A program made the position numbers and the translations under genes. Below the pieces are notes generated by a model. The model was not told where the DNA came from. It ran no database searches and saw nothing but the letters and a program-made list of their open reading frames with translations. From Methylotenera_A sp044222005 (lineage in GTDB: Bacteria; Pseudomonadota; Gammaproteobacteria; Burkholderiales; Methylophilaceae), in NCBI GenBank assembly GCA_044222005.1, contig JBGANY010000007.1:48829-112828 (forward strand): DNA of 64,000 nt, in the 5' to 3' direction. Below are positions 9,242 through 17,697 of this stretch, one piece after another; position 1 is the stretch's first letter; each line of letters begins with the position of its first letter.

Positions 9242-9938
9242 GAATGCTGGTTAGCGTTTGCTCAAAATTACTGCCATCTTCATCTGTAAGCTTATAGCGC
9301 ACTGGCAGATAATACTGGTCTTCGGCCAGCCACAGCTGCTTTTTCTCGGCCCCGGCTGTAGCTTCGTTTGAGATGTGTATTGTTTTATAGCTTGTTTTTG
9401 CAATGTCCAACTTTAACCCACGCACAATCACTTTATATTGATATTGATGCAGTTTCTTGCCCGTTGTCAGCGTCACATTGACCTCATCTTTTTTAGGTGG
9501 CGTAAACATAAATTGATAAACGTAGCTTGCCAGATCTTGCGTACCCTTGTTCAAGGTTTCGGTTCTGCGCTCGCCTTTTACCTGCATGCTGAGCATATTT
9601 TTTGCCCAATTAAAATCTGCAATCAAAGTCTTCTTGGCGCTATGCCCCTGATGCAGCTCGAAACGACTTGGCTGCAAACCCTGACTGGTAACCGCGCCCG
9701 TGCTGGTAAGCACGCGCTCACCCATTAAGGCATAAACGCCAAGTCCTTTGGTCACGGATTTAATGCGGTACTGTTTGCCATTTTGAGTGAAGCTTTCTTT
9801 CACCTTGGCGAATTGCTTGCCGTTGCGGGCGACATCGTATTCAAGCTGGATACTTTTTGGATAGGCTTGCGCCAGGTTTGCGCCTAGAAAAAATATTGGC
9901 AACAGCAACAAAGCAATGAATTGCGATATTCTCAACAT
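9231..9938 (-). CDS. DUF3108 domain-containing periplasmic protein
   Basis: This 235-residue protein has a cleavable signal peptide (hydrophobic core about 8-22, ending ANLAQA) and a single DUF3108 domain. Motifs shared with the downstream paralogue include LTSTGAVTSQGLQPSRFE, NKGTQD and a C-terminal WLAEDQYYLPVRY block. The function is unknown; in other proteobacteria members of this family occur with purine and rRNA methyltransferase genes, as here. The 3' end overlaps the start of the longer DUF3108 gene. A pair of perfect hairpins lies between purM and this gene. Confidence 0.82.
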   Translation of the reverse strand: MLRISQFIALLLLPIFFLGANLAQAYPKSIQLEYDVARNGKQFAKVKESFTQNGKQYRIKSVTKGLGVYALMGERVLTSTGAVTSQGLQPSRFELHQGHSAKKTLIADFNWAKNMLSMQVKGERRTETLNKGTQDLASYVYQFMFTPPKKDEVNVTLTTGKKLHQYQYKVIVRGLKLDIAKTSYKTIHISNEATAGAEKKQLWLAEDQYYLPVRYKLTDEDGSNFEQTLTSIHVE

Positions 9939-9955
9939 GCATTTCTTTCGTAGAT

Positions 9956-10004
9956 TGAGCCAAAATTGTATTGGCTCATTTAACGCATCACAACACGATG
10001 CGTT
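9956..10004. repeat. Twin perfect 8-bp hairpins in the purM-DUF3108 gap
   Basis: Two hairpins of identical geometry stand side by side: TGAGCCAA/TTGGCTCA (9956-9963 with 9971-9978) and AACGCATC/GATGCGTT (9982-9989 with 9997-10004). Each has an 8-bp perfect stem and a 7-nt loop, with 3 nt between them. There is no U-tract on the minus strand, so they are not ordinary intrinsic terminators. They could be mRNA processing or stability elements or protein sites. Confidence 0.6.
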
Positions 10005-10027
10005 GTCTGTGCTCTATCAAGGAAGCC

Positions 10028-11077
10028 CTAAACAACGACCGTAGGTGCCTCGCCTGCCTGCTGCTCACGAATATGACCGATCACTGACACTGTCTCGCCT
10101 GCTTCAATCAACAAAGACTCGGCTGCGTCCGCATATTCTTTTGCCACAATCACCACCATGCCGATACCACAGTTAAAAGTACGGTACATTTCGTCTTCGG
10201 CCACATTGCCCTGTGCTTGCAGCCAAGTAAACAAAGGCGGCATTGTCCAGCTGCCTTTGGTGATTTCAGCGGTGAGGCCAGCCGGCAATACGCGCGGCAC
10301 GTTCTCGGTGATACCGCCACCGGTGATATGCGCCAGGCCTTTCACCGGCAGCGTCCAGATCAATTTAAGCAGCGATTTCACATAAATTCTGGTCGGCGCC
10401 ATCACCACGTCCTTGAACTTCCGGCCATGAAAATCCGATTCAAAATCAATGCCTGATTTTTCAATCAGCTTGCGAATCAGCGAGTACCCATTGGAATGCG
10501 CACCGCTAGAAGCCAGGCCCAGCATCACATCCCCCGCTGCAATCGTTGTGCCATCGATGATATTGGCTTTATCCACACAGCCCACCGCAAAACCTGCCAA
10601 ATCGTATTCACCGGCTGGATACATGCCGGGCATCTCGGCGGTTTCGCCGCCCACCAGCGCGCAGCCAGATTGCTCGCAGCCTTCGGCAATGCCTTTGATC
10701 ACCTGTGCGGCTGTGCCGACTTCCAGCTTGCCGCAGGCAAAGTAATCCAGAAAAAACAGTGGCTCGGCGCCCTGCACCAGAATATCGTTCACGCTCATCG
10801 CCACCAGATCGATGCCCACGGTATCGTGCTTATTCAGCTCAAACGCCAACTTTAATTTAGTACCCACACCATCGGTGCCGGAAACCAGCACCGGCTCTTT
10901 GAATTTTTGCGGCACGGCAAATAACGAACCAAAGCCACCGATGCCGCCCAGCACTTCAGGACGCATGGTGCGTTTGGCGAAAGGCTTGATTTGCTCTACA
11001 AGCGCATCGCCTGCTTCAATATCAACACCCGCATCGCGGTAACTAATGGAAGTTTTATCTGATGTATTTGTAGTCAA
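10028..11077 (-). CDS. purM: Phosphoribosylformylglycinamidine cyclo-ligase (AIR synthetase)
   Basis: PurM makes aminoimidazole ribonucleotide from FGAM with ATP in purine synthesis. Length 349 is normal. The N-terminal SYRDAGVDIEAGD, the GGFGSLF and VSGTDGVGTK nucleotide-binding blocks, GGETAEMPGMY and HITGGGITENVPR are family hallmarks. The only usable start is TTG at 11077, because no in-frame ATG or GTG lies in a sensible place and the protein begins a few residues before the conserved SYRDAG. It diverges from the AI-2E permease gene. purN is not adjacent. Confidence 0.95.
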   Translation of the reverse strand: MTTNTSDKTSISYRDAGVDIEAGDALVEQIKPFAKRTMRPEVLGGIGGFGSLFAVPQKFKEPVLVSGTDGVGTKLKLAFELNKHDTVGIDLVAMSVNDILVQGAEPLFFLDYFACGKLEVGTAAQVIKGIAEGCEQSGCALVGGETAEMPGMYPAGEYDLAGFAVGCVDKANIIDGTTIAAGDVMLGLASSGAHSNGYSLIRKLIEKSGIDFESDFHGRKFKDVVMAPTRIYVKSLLKLIWTLPVKGLAHITGGGITENVPRVLPAGLTAEITKGSWTMPPLFTWLQAQGNVAEDEMYRTFNCGIGMVVIVAKEYADAAESLLIEAGETVSVIGHIREQQAGEAPTVVV

Positions 11078-11171
11078 AGCTATGCTCGATTCTAAATCTT
11101 GGGGTTAATTACAACGCTGCGGGTTTATTTAAGTATAATTTGCCAGATAGCATTTTAACGCACTATGCCGA

Positions 11172-12272
11172 ATGAACCAAAAAAACACTGCAAACCACAA
11201 TTCTAGCAATAATTTTTTAGCCAACAATCGCTGGTTGATTCTTGCTGCACTTTTTGTATTTTTCATTTATTTGCTGCTGCCCGTGCTCACGCCCTTTTTA
11301 ATTGCGGCGATATTGGCCTACATCTGCGACCCACTGGTAGACAAGCTCAGTGAATGGGGGATGGGCAAATTCAAACTCGGCCGCACGCCTGCCACGGCAT
11401 TGATGATGCTGGCGATATTCACTGCCATATTTTTACTGTTTTTAATATTGATTCCACTCTTGCAAAAAGAATCTTTGCTCATCGCGGAGCGGCTCCCCGT
11501 CTTCATCGGCCGTATTCGCGATTCGATTGAACCCTGGCTGCACGCCAGATTCGGCATTCATTTCGATGTAAACAGTGCGCAAATTCAGGAACTTATCACA
11601 AAAAACTGGAAATCTGCGGGAGACATCCTTGGCAGCATTCTGCAAACCGCTGGCAGTCACGGCCTGGCCTTGATTGGCATAGTCGCCAATACCCTGTTGC
11701 TGCCGGTGGTGCTGTTTTATCTGCTGCGCGACTGGGATGGCTTTATTGCAAGTATCGGCCAATTAGTGCCGCGTGGCTGGCACGATAAAACCGTGACCGT
11801 TGCCAAGGAAATCGACCAGGTGCTTGCCGAATTTCTGCGCGGACAACTGATGGTGATGCTCGCCATGAGCCTGTTTTATACCATTGGCCTGTGGATTGCG
11901 GGACTCGACATGGCGTTGCCGATTGGTTTGATCGCAGGCTTGCTGGGCTTTGTGCCCTATTTGGGCATTGCGCTGGGCCTGGCATTGGCGCTGCTTGTCG
12001 CGGCATTGCAATTTACCAGCATTGGGCAGGTCATCCCTGTTTTGCTGGTATTTGGCATCGGCCAGTTGCTGGAAGGTATGGTGCTCACGCCAAAACTGGT
12101 GGGGCATCGCATCGGTTTGCATCCTGTCATTGTCATTTTTGCCTTGCTGGCAGGCGGTCAGCTATTCGGCTTTGCAGGTGTGCTGCTTGCATTGCCAGTG
12201 AGTGCAGCAATTGCGGTTGGTTTGCGCCATACCAGGGATAGCTATCTGGGTAGCGATGCCTATTTAAAATAA
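11172..12272 (+). CDS. AI-2E family transporter (PerM-like permease)
   Basis: This 366-residue polytopic inner-membrane protein has paired hydrophobic segments near residues 17-55 and 75-100, a soluble section (about 105-155), and then five helices to the C-terminus. The P-x-LGIALG and the late GQLLEG-x5-PKLVGxRIGLHPV block are typical of the AI-2E/PerM family. Members have been linked to autoinducer-2 export or Na+/H+ antiport, so the substrate here is uncertain. It diverges from purM and is followed after 22 bp by hda; the perM-hda-purM neighbourhood is conserved in many proteobacteria. Confidence 0.88.
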   Translation: MNQKNTANHNSSNNFLANNRWLILAALFVFFIYLLLPVLTPFLIAAILAYICDPLVDKLSEWGMGKFKLGRTPATALMMLAIFTAIFLLFLILIPLLQKESLLIAERLPVFIGRIRDSIEPWLHARFGIHFDVNSAQIQELITKNWKSAGDILGSILQTAGSHGLALIGIVANTLLLPVVLFYLLRDWDGFIASIGQLVPRGWHDKTVTVAKEIDQVLAEFLRGQLMVMLAMSLFYTIGLWIAGLDMALPIGLIAGLLGFVPYLGIALGLALALLVAALQFTSIGQVIPVLLVFGIGQLLEGMVLTPKLVGHRIGLHPVIVIFALLAGGQLFGFAGVLLALPVSAAIAVGLRHTRDSYLGSDAYLK

Positions 12273-12294
12273 TCTTGTTTTATTAACAATAGGC

Positions 12295-12900
12295 ATGAAG
12301 CAACTCCTTTTAGACATCAAGCCCGCCGCTGCGCCTTCGCTGCAAAATTTTGTGGTGGGACGTAACGCCGAGGCGATTGCCAGCCTGAGCGCCGCACTAA
12401 GCAGCCAGGCGCAACCACGTTTTATCTACTTGTGGGGCGAAACCGGCAGCGGGAAAAGTCATTTATTATCGGCCTGCGAGGCAATAGGGGCGCGGATTGC
12501 AGACGATGTACATTTACTCGATAACGAAACGCAGATCGAGTTATTCAATACCTACAACCAGCTTAAGGAAACCGGCGGCATCCTGATTACAGCAGGCTTG
12601 CACGTACCTGCACAAATGGGCTTGCGTGACGACCTCGCCACGCGCCTGGCCTGGGGGCTGGTGTATCAACTGCATCCGCTGAATGACGATGAAAAAGCCA
12701 CCGCATTAAAACAACACGCCAAAGAGCGTGGCATGAAGCTGCCCGATGAAGTCGCCGATTACTGCCTGCGCTACCTGCGCCGCGATTTACCCACCTTAAT
12801 GGCGACCTTGGATGCGCTGGATGAATGGTCGCTTACCGCCCATAAGCCGATTACCGTGCCGATGCTGCGCAAATTATTACAACTGAATTTAGAACTATAA
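12295..12900 (+). CDS. hda: DnaA regulatory inactivator Hda
   Basis: Hda is a DnaA-like AAA+ protein that, bound to the DNA-loaded beta clamp, stimulates ATP hydrolysis by DnaA and prevents re-initiation. The N-terminal QLLLDI at residues 3-8 matches the clamp-binding motif. Walker A is GETGSGKS (48-55), followed by a short Walker B region (IADDVHLLD) and the sensor region ending in RRDLPTLM. At 201 residues it is slightly shorter than E. coli Hda, as usual in betaproteobacteria. It lacks the DnaA DNA-binding domain. The gene is 22 bp after the permease gene. Confidence 0.92.
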   Translation: MKQLLLDIKPAAAPSLQNFVVGRNAEAIASLSAALSSQAQPRFIYLWGETGSGKSHLLSACEAIGARIADDVHLLDNETQIELFNTYNQLKETGGILITAGLHVPAQMGLRDDLATRLAWGLVYQLHPLNDDEKATALKQHAKERGMKLPDEVADYCLRYLRRDLPTLMATLDALDEWSLTAHKPITVPMLRKLLQLNLEL

Positions 12901-12912
12901 TAATCAGAATCC

Positions 12913-14541
12913 ATGCTTAGAGTCACTGAAATTAAACTACCCCTGACCAGCGCGACCGACAAGGGGCATTCGAACAGCGTAATCAAAGCTGCGTTAATCA
13001 AAAAGCTGGCGATTAACCCAGCTGATTTAATCGAGTTTTCCATTTTTAAACGCGGCGTGGATGCGCGCAAAGCCAACGCGATTCTGCTGGTGTATTCGCT
13101 GGATGTCAGCGTGAATGGCGAAGCTAAATTGTTAGCCAGATTTGCCAAAGATCCGCACGTAAGACCAGCGCCTGACACATCTTACAAATTTGTTGCAAGT
13201 GCGCCAGCCACTTTAAAATCTCGCCCAATTGTGGTTGGCTTCGGCCCTGCCGGTATTTTTGCAGCGCTCATTCTGGCGCAATCCGGCTTTAAGCCGATTG
13301 TGCTGGAGCGTGGCAAGCGCGTACGCGAGCGCACCAAGGACACCTGGGATTTTTGGCGGAAATCCAAGCTTAATCCGGAATCCAACGTGCAATTCGGCGA
13401 AGGCGGCGCAGGCACGTTCTCAGATGGCAAACTTTACAGCCAGATTAAAGACCCCAAACATTACGGCCGCAAAGTCTTGCAGGAATTTGTAAAGGCTGGC
13501 GCGCCGGAAGAAATTATGTACGTCAGTCACCCGCATATCGGCACATTCAGGCTGGTCGGCATGGTGGAAGAAATGCGCAAAACGATTGAATCGCTTGGCG
13601 GTGAGATTCGTTTCGAAAGCCGTGTCGTAGATATAGAAATCGACAACAGTGAGGTGCAAGGCGTGGTGCTTCAAACCGGCGAGCGCATTGCCACCAATCA
13701 TCTAGTCTTGGCGGTTGGCCACAGTGCACGCGACACATTCGAGATGATTTATAAAATAGGCATTTATATCGAAGCCAAACCATTTTCAATTGGCTTTCGC
13801 ATCGAGCATCCGCAGTCGCTCATTGACCGCGCACGTCACGGCGCAAATGCACAGCACCCCATTTTGGGCGCGGCCGATTACAAGCTGGTGCATCATGCCA
13901 GCAATGGGCGCAGCGTTTACAGCTTTTGCATGTGTCCGGGCGGCACAGTAGTTGCGGCGGCTTCAGAGGAAGGCCGCGTAGTGACCAACGGCATGAGCCA
14001 GTATTCACGTAACGAGCGCAATGCCAATGCTGGCATCGTAGTCGGCATCACGCCGGAAATCGATTTCCCCGGCCATCCGCTCGCCGGCATGGCATTACAG
14101 CGTGAGTTGGAGGCAAAAGCCTATGCTCTGGGAGGCAGCAACTATGCGGCTCCCGGACAATTGATTGGCGACTTTCTGGCCAATAAGCCTTCAACGAAAT
14201 TTGGCGAAGTGCTGCCTTCTTATACCCCGGGTGTGCATCTTACCAATCTGGATTCTGCGCTACCCGAATTCGCGATTACTGCCATACGCGAGGCGATTCC
14301 AGCGTTTGCCAAACAAATTAAAGGTTTTGACCTTGCGGATGGCATTTTAACCGGCGTGGAAACACGTACCTCATCGCCGATCCGCATCAAACGTAACGAC
14401 GAAACCTTACAAAGCATCAACACCAAAGGCCTGTACCCATGCGGAGAAGGCGCAGGCTATGCAGGCGGCATTTTATCGGCTGGCGTGGATGGCATCAAAG
14501 TGGCCGAAGCGGTCGCGTTGAGCATGAGCGGCCATAGCTAA
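12913..14541 (+). CDS. FAD-dependent dehydrogenase of the COG2509 family
   Basis: This is a 542-residue soluble flavoprotein of unknown substrate. Residues 1-85 form a small alpha/beta domain that precedes the dinucleotide-binding motif VGFGPAGIFAA (about 104-114). A second FAD-contact block is GEGGAGTFSDGKLYSQ (about 160-175). A C-terminal CGEGAGYAGGI closes the FAD site. The architecture matches widely conserved uncharacterised dehydrogenases related to geranylgeranyl-reductase-like flavoproteins. It lies 12 bp after hda on the same strand. The reaction is unknown and no function is claimed. Confidence 0.85.
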   Translation: MLRVTEIKLPLTSATDKGHSNSVIKAALIKKLAINPADLIEFSIFKRGVDARKANAILLVYSLDVSVNGEAKLLARFAKDPHVRPAPDTSYKFVASAPATLKSRPIVVGFGPAGIFAALILAQSGFKPIVLERGKRVRERTKDTWDFWRKSKLNPESNVQFGEGGAGTFSDGKLYSQIKDPKHYGRKVLQEFVKAGAPEEIMYVSHPHIGTFRLVGMVEEMRKTIESLGGEIRFESRVVDIEIDNSEVQGVVLQTGERIATNHLVLAVGHSARDTFEMIYKIGIYIEAKPFSIGFRIEHPQSLIDRARHGANAQHPILGAADYKLVHHASNGRSVYSFCMCPGGTVVAAASEEGRVVTNGMSQYSRNERNANAGIVVGITPEIDFPGHPLAGMALQRELEAKAYALGGSNYAAPGQLIGDFLANKPSTKFGEVLPSYTPGVHLTNLDSALPEFAITAIREAIPAFAKQIKGFDLADGILTGVETRTSSPIRIKRNDETLQSINTKGLYPCGEGAGYAGGILSAGVDGIKVAEAVALSMSGHS

Positions 14542-14631
14542 TGTAACCAAAATCACAGTTGAGCATGATATAAAAAGTATAGTATGGACGTTGTACCTAA
14601 ATAGACGATTTCTATACTGAGAGGAAATATA

Positions 14632-14820
14632 ATGAAAGCAAATGTGGGTGGTGTTGATCGCGTGATACGCATTGTGGTGGGGCTGGCTTTGATCGCCTGG
14701 GCATTAATCGGCGGTGGCCCGATGTGGGCATGGATAGGCGTTGTGCCGTTGGCTACCGCGTTGATTAATTTTTGTCCGGCTTATGCCCTGTTAGGCATGA
14801 GCACCTGCAAAACCAAGTAA
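14632..14820 (+). CDS. Small DUF2892 inner-membrane protein
   Basis: The 62-residue product starts MKANVGGVDRVIR, followed by two transmembrane helices (about 11-30 and 33-50) and ends in a short tail with a cysteine (STCKTK). This is the DUF2892 pattern seen in YgaP-like and sulfur-related proteins, often near rhodanese or thiosulfate genes. Here it converges on soxZ with a 10-bp gap, which fits that association. A GAGGAAAT ribosome-binding site precedes the ATG. Function is unknown. Confidence 0.85.
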   Translation: MKANVGGVDRVIRIVVGLALIAWALIGGGPMWAWIGVVPLATALINFCPAYALLGMSTCKTK

Positions 14821-14830
14821 TAACAAGTTG

Positions 14831-15148
14831 TTATGCAGGCACGACAGCGGTTTCGCCAGACGCTGTTTTGCCAAGATTGTCGTGCCAGGTGACAGTAATT
14901 TTGTCACCTGCTTTTGCACCTTTCAAGTGAAAAGTAAGATAAGGGTTTTTAGAAATTCCCGTGCCCCATTGCATCTCGAGCACGGGCTGATCGTTTAAGG
15001 TCGCAGTGACTAGCTGAATAAAATGTGCAGGAATCAGTTGCCCGGCATCATCTTTGCGGCGGCCGGTTTCCATGGGGTGATTAATAATTATCTTCACTTC
15101 TGTCACGTCACCAGTCAGTTTGGCGCGCATTTTCATATTCGCTTCCAT
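14831..15148 (-). CDS. soxZ: Thiosulfate oxidation carrier subunit SoxZ
   Basis: SoxZ pairs with SoxY in the periplasmic carrier that binds sulfur intermediates. The 105-residue product has the immunoglobulin-like SoxZ pattern: RAKLTGDVTEVKIIINHPMETG, PAHFIQLV and WGTGISKNPYLTF. The start is set at the ATG at 15148, because it overlaps the soxY TAA as TAATG; a GTG three codons upstream is the alternative. No signal peptide is present, as expected, since SoxZ is exported with SoxY through the Tat system. Confidence 0.92.
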   Translation of the reverse strand: MEANMKMRAKLTGDVTEVKIIINHPMETGRRKDDAGQLIPAHFIQLVTATLNDQPVLEMQWGTGISKNPYLTFHLKGAKAGDKITVTWHDNLGKTASGETAVVPA

Positions 15149-15591
15149 TAACCGCACCCGTTCTCTAGCACTTCAACCGCCTTGCTATTGGTGTAGTACT
15201 TATCGCCCGCTTTTACAATAATCTTGACATCGCTGGTTTCGGCCATTTTGATGCGCGTGACCAGATAAGGCAGCGCGCCATTGCTGAACATGAAATTGCC
15301 GATGAGCGCAGTCGGATTATGCTCCACCAGCACGCTCATTGCTTCGGTATTCGGGATGCGGCTGGTGATTTCGATTTGCACGATCGCGCCATTTTCCGCG
15401 CGGTCCGGCGCGATAATTTCAATGTCTTTGCTTGGAATTTCATCATTAATCGCCAGATGGGCAGTTGCTTCGTTAAGTTTTGCCGCTTCGAACGCGGCTT
15501 TATTCCATACCGCGGCCAGCGCATTAATTGGCAGCATGAATACGGAAGCCGCTGCCCCCGACAGAATAGTTAAAAAATCTCTACGTTGCAT
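15148..15591 (-). CDS. soxY: Thiosulfate oxidation carrier subunit SoxY
   Basis: SoxY carries sulfur intermediates on a C-terminal cysteine. The 147-residue product has a Tat-type leader (RRDFL at residues 3-7, hydrophobic stretch to about 27, ALAA cleavage region). It ends in ENGCG, which keeps the carrier cysteine one residue from the end but departs from the classical GGCGG swinging arm. It is coupled to bepA upstream and soxZ downstream by TAATG overlaps. No soxA, soxB, soxX or soxCD occurs in the window, so it may serve a partial or quinoprotein-linked sulfur pathway. Confidence 0.9.
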   Translation of the reverse strand: MQRRDFLTILSGAAASVFMLPINALAAVWNKAAFEAAKLNEATAHLAINDEIPSKDIEIIAPDRAENGAIVQIEITSRIPNTEAMSVLVEHNPTALIGNFMFSNGALPYLVTRIKMAETSDVKIIVKAGDKYYTNSKAVEVLENGCG

Positions 15592-17105
15592 TAACTGGTT
15601 TTCTCGTTTTCCTGCTTACGGCGCAGCTCTTTTAAGCGCGCCTCCACTATCGAATGCTCATAAAAATTGCCGTCTTTGGCTTTCACCGCAAACTCCATCT
15701 GCTCAATGGCTTTGGCCAAATTATATTGCCGGTAATACGATTCGCCTTGCGCCTGAAAGCGTAACAGATTTTTGTTTTTTACTGTGTAGGCTTTTGCCAG
15801 AATCTCATAGAAATAAGCATCATTGGGGTACAGTGCCTGCTTACTCTGTACCAGTTTTATGGCTTGATCTGGCTGGTTAATCGCTAAAAAATGCTCAGAA
15901 TAACCATAAATCAGCGAGCGATGGGTAGGAAACAGCGCCAGCGCTTTTGCATACTGGCTGGCTGCGGCTTGCGGATTGTTACGCGCCACTTCCAGTCGCG
16001 CACTTAGATTCTCAATATAGGCGTTTTTTGGCGCATTGGCCTTTAGCCATTTCACTTGGTTGATAGCACCGGTTAAATCATTTTTACGCAGCATCGCCAC
16101 CGCCAAACCGTAATGCTCGGCGGCTTCACTGGCGAATCGCCGTTCTTTAATATTATCTTCAAACTGGTCTATCGCGGTCTGCGCCAAGCCATTGGATGCG
16201 CGCAGCTTGGCGCGCACCAAGTTAAATTCCAGGCTATCGGTCACCTGCTTGTACGGCATGGTTTCTACACGGTTCGACACATCCGCGATACGCTCTGCCG
16301 TAAGCGGGTGCGTGCGCAAAAAGCTGGGCGCGCTGCCTTCCACAAACCGTGTGCCGCGCTGCAGCGTATTAAAAAATGCGGGCATGGCGCGCGCATCAAA
16401 GCCGGCGTTATCCAGAATGCTCAAGCCTACGCGATCGGCCTCGCGCTCATGCTCGCGCGTGTAATCCAGCTGGCGCTGCACACCCGCCGCCGACGCAGTT
16501 GCCATCGCGCCATTGGTCAGTTCCGGGTTAGCCCGCGATACCAGCAACGCCAGCGCGATGCCCGCAATGTTTTTGAATGTATCGTACTTTTGCTGCGCCA
16601 GCATTCTGGCCAAGTGCCTTTGCGTCACATGACCAATTTCATGCCCCAGCACACTCGCCAGCTCCGATTCGCTATTCGAGGCCAGTATCAGCCCCGTATG
16701 CACACCTATCACGCCGCCCGGCATGGCAAACGCGTTGATCGAATTATCCTGCACGACAAAAAAGTTAAACTTCTGCTGTTTATCCGGGCTGGCGGCGGTG
16801 AGCTTATTGCCTAGCGCCTGCACATAGTCGGTGACCTCTACATCCTGCACCACCTCGTCGCTCACCGCCACTTCGCGCATAATCTGCTCGGCAATACGCT
16901 GCTCATCCAGCGGTGACAGCACAGTTTGCGAAACATCCCCCAGATCGGGCAGGCTGGTATCCAGATTGGTCGGGCCTGCATATGGCTTGGCGGACAAAGC
17001 TGGCTTGGGTAATGTTGAATTTTGTTGTGGCTTGTTTGCTGCATTTTCAGCTAACGCTGCATTTGCGGCCAGCAAAGTAATTAAGAATATAGTTTTTAAT
17101 TTCAT
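15591..17105 (-). CDS. BepA/YfgC-type periplasmic M48 metalloprotease with TPR repeats
   Basis: This is an envelope quality-control zinc protease of the BepA type, which acts on outer-membrane assembly substrates. The start is set at the ATG at 17105 because it gives a clean signal peptide (MKLKTIFLITLLAANAALA). The zincin motif HEIGH is at residues 155-159 and the third zinc ligand lies in HEREADRVG. C-terminal helical TPR-like repeats run from about 300 to the end, giving 504 residues. Its stop overlaps the soxY start, an unusual partnership. It diverges from moaC. Confidence 0.9.
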   Translation of the reverse strand: MKLKTIFLITLLAANAALAENAANKPQQNSTLPKPALSAKPYAGPTNLDTSLPDLGDVSQTVLSPLDEQRIAEQIMREVAVSDEVVQDVEVTDYVQALGNKLTAASPDKQQKFNFFVVQDNSINAFAMPGGVIGVHTGLILASNSESELASVLGHEIGHVTQRHLARMLAQQKYDTFKNIAGIALALLVSRANPELTNGAMATASAAGVQRQLDYTREHEREADRVGLSILDNAGFDARAMPAFFNTLQRGTRFVEGSAPSFLRTHPLTAERIADVSNRVETMPYKQVTDSLEFNLVRAKLRASNGLAQTAIDQFEDNIKERRFASEAAEHYGLAVAMLRKNDLTGAINQVKWLKANAPKNAYIENLSARLEVARNNPQAAASQYAKALALFPTHRSLIYGYSEHFLAINQPDQAIKLVQSKQALYPNDAYFYEILAKAYTVKNKNLLRFQAQGESYYRQYNLAKAIEQMEFAVKAKDGNFYEHSIVEARLKELRRKQENEKTS

Positions 17106-17182
17106 TATTGCTATGATAGTGTCTTTAGGCGGCAAGTTCACGCCAAATGATAATTAGAAAATAATTCATAGAAAGTAATTGT

Positions 17183-17659
17183 ATGGGCAAACTGACTCAT
17201 TTCGACAATAGCGGACAGGCGCACATGGTGGATGTCGGCGATAAAGCATCCACAAGGCGTGTCGCGGTTGCCAGCGGCATGATTCAAATGTTGCCTGCCA
17301 CGCTACAACTCATTCAACAAGGTAACGCCAAAAAGGGTGACGTGCTTGGTATTGCGCGTATTGCAGCGATTCAGGCCGGCAAAAAGACGTCTGATTTAAT
17401 TCCACTGTGTCACCCGATTGCCTTAACCAAAGTCGCCATAACGTTCGAAGTGGATGATGCGACGACTTCAATCACCTGCACCGCCACCTGCGAAACCACC
17501 GGCCAAACCGGCGTGGAGATGGAGGCGCTCACGGCAGTGAGTATAGGCCTGCTCACCATTTACGATATGTGCAAAGCCGTGGATAGAGGCATGGTGATGG
17601 GCGAAATCAGGTTGCTGGAAAAGCATGGCGGAAAATCGGGCAACTGGATTGCAGAATAA
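17183..17659 (+). CDS. moaC: Cyclic pyranopterin monophosphate synthase MoaC
   Basis: MoaC, acting after MoaA, forms cyclic pyranopterin monophosphate in molybdenum cofactor synthesis. The 158-residue length is standard. Family blocks are visible: MVDVGDKASTRRVAVA, KKGDVLGIARIAAIQAGK, LIPLCHPIALT, GVEMEALTAVS and the catalytic-region DMCKAVD with a conserved lysine. It stands alone between bepA and nhaA; no other moa genes are nearby. Confidence 0.96.
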   Translation: MGKLTHFDNSGQAHMVDVGDKASTRRVAVASGMIQMLPATLQLIQQGNAKKGDVLGIARIAAIQAGKKTSDLIPLCHPIALTKVAITFEVDDATTSITCTATCETTGQTGVEMEALTAVSIGLLTIYDMCKAVDRGMVMGEIRLLEKHGGKSGNWIAE

Positions 17660-17697
17660 CCACCAAAAAGGCTTTTAACTTACAGTAAAAAAAGACA

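Noticed and set aside
14591..14618. TTGTAC-16-TATACT promoter before the DUF2892 gene
   Set aside because: The start point would fall after or within the ribosome-binding site, so it is unlikely to serve this gene.
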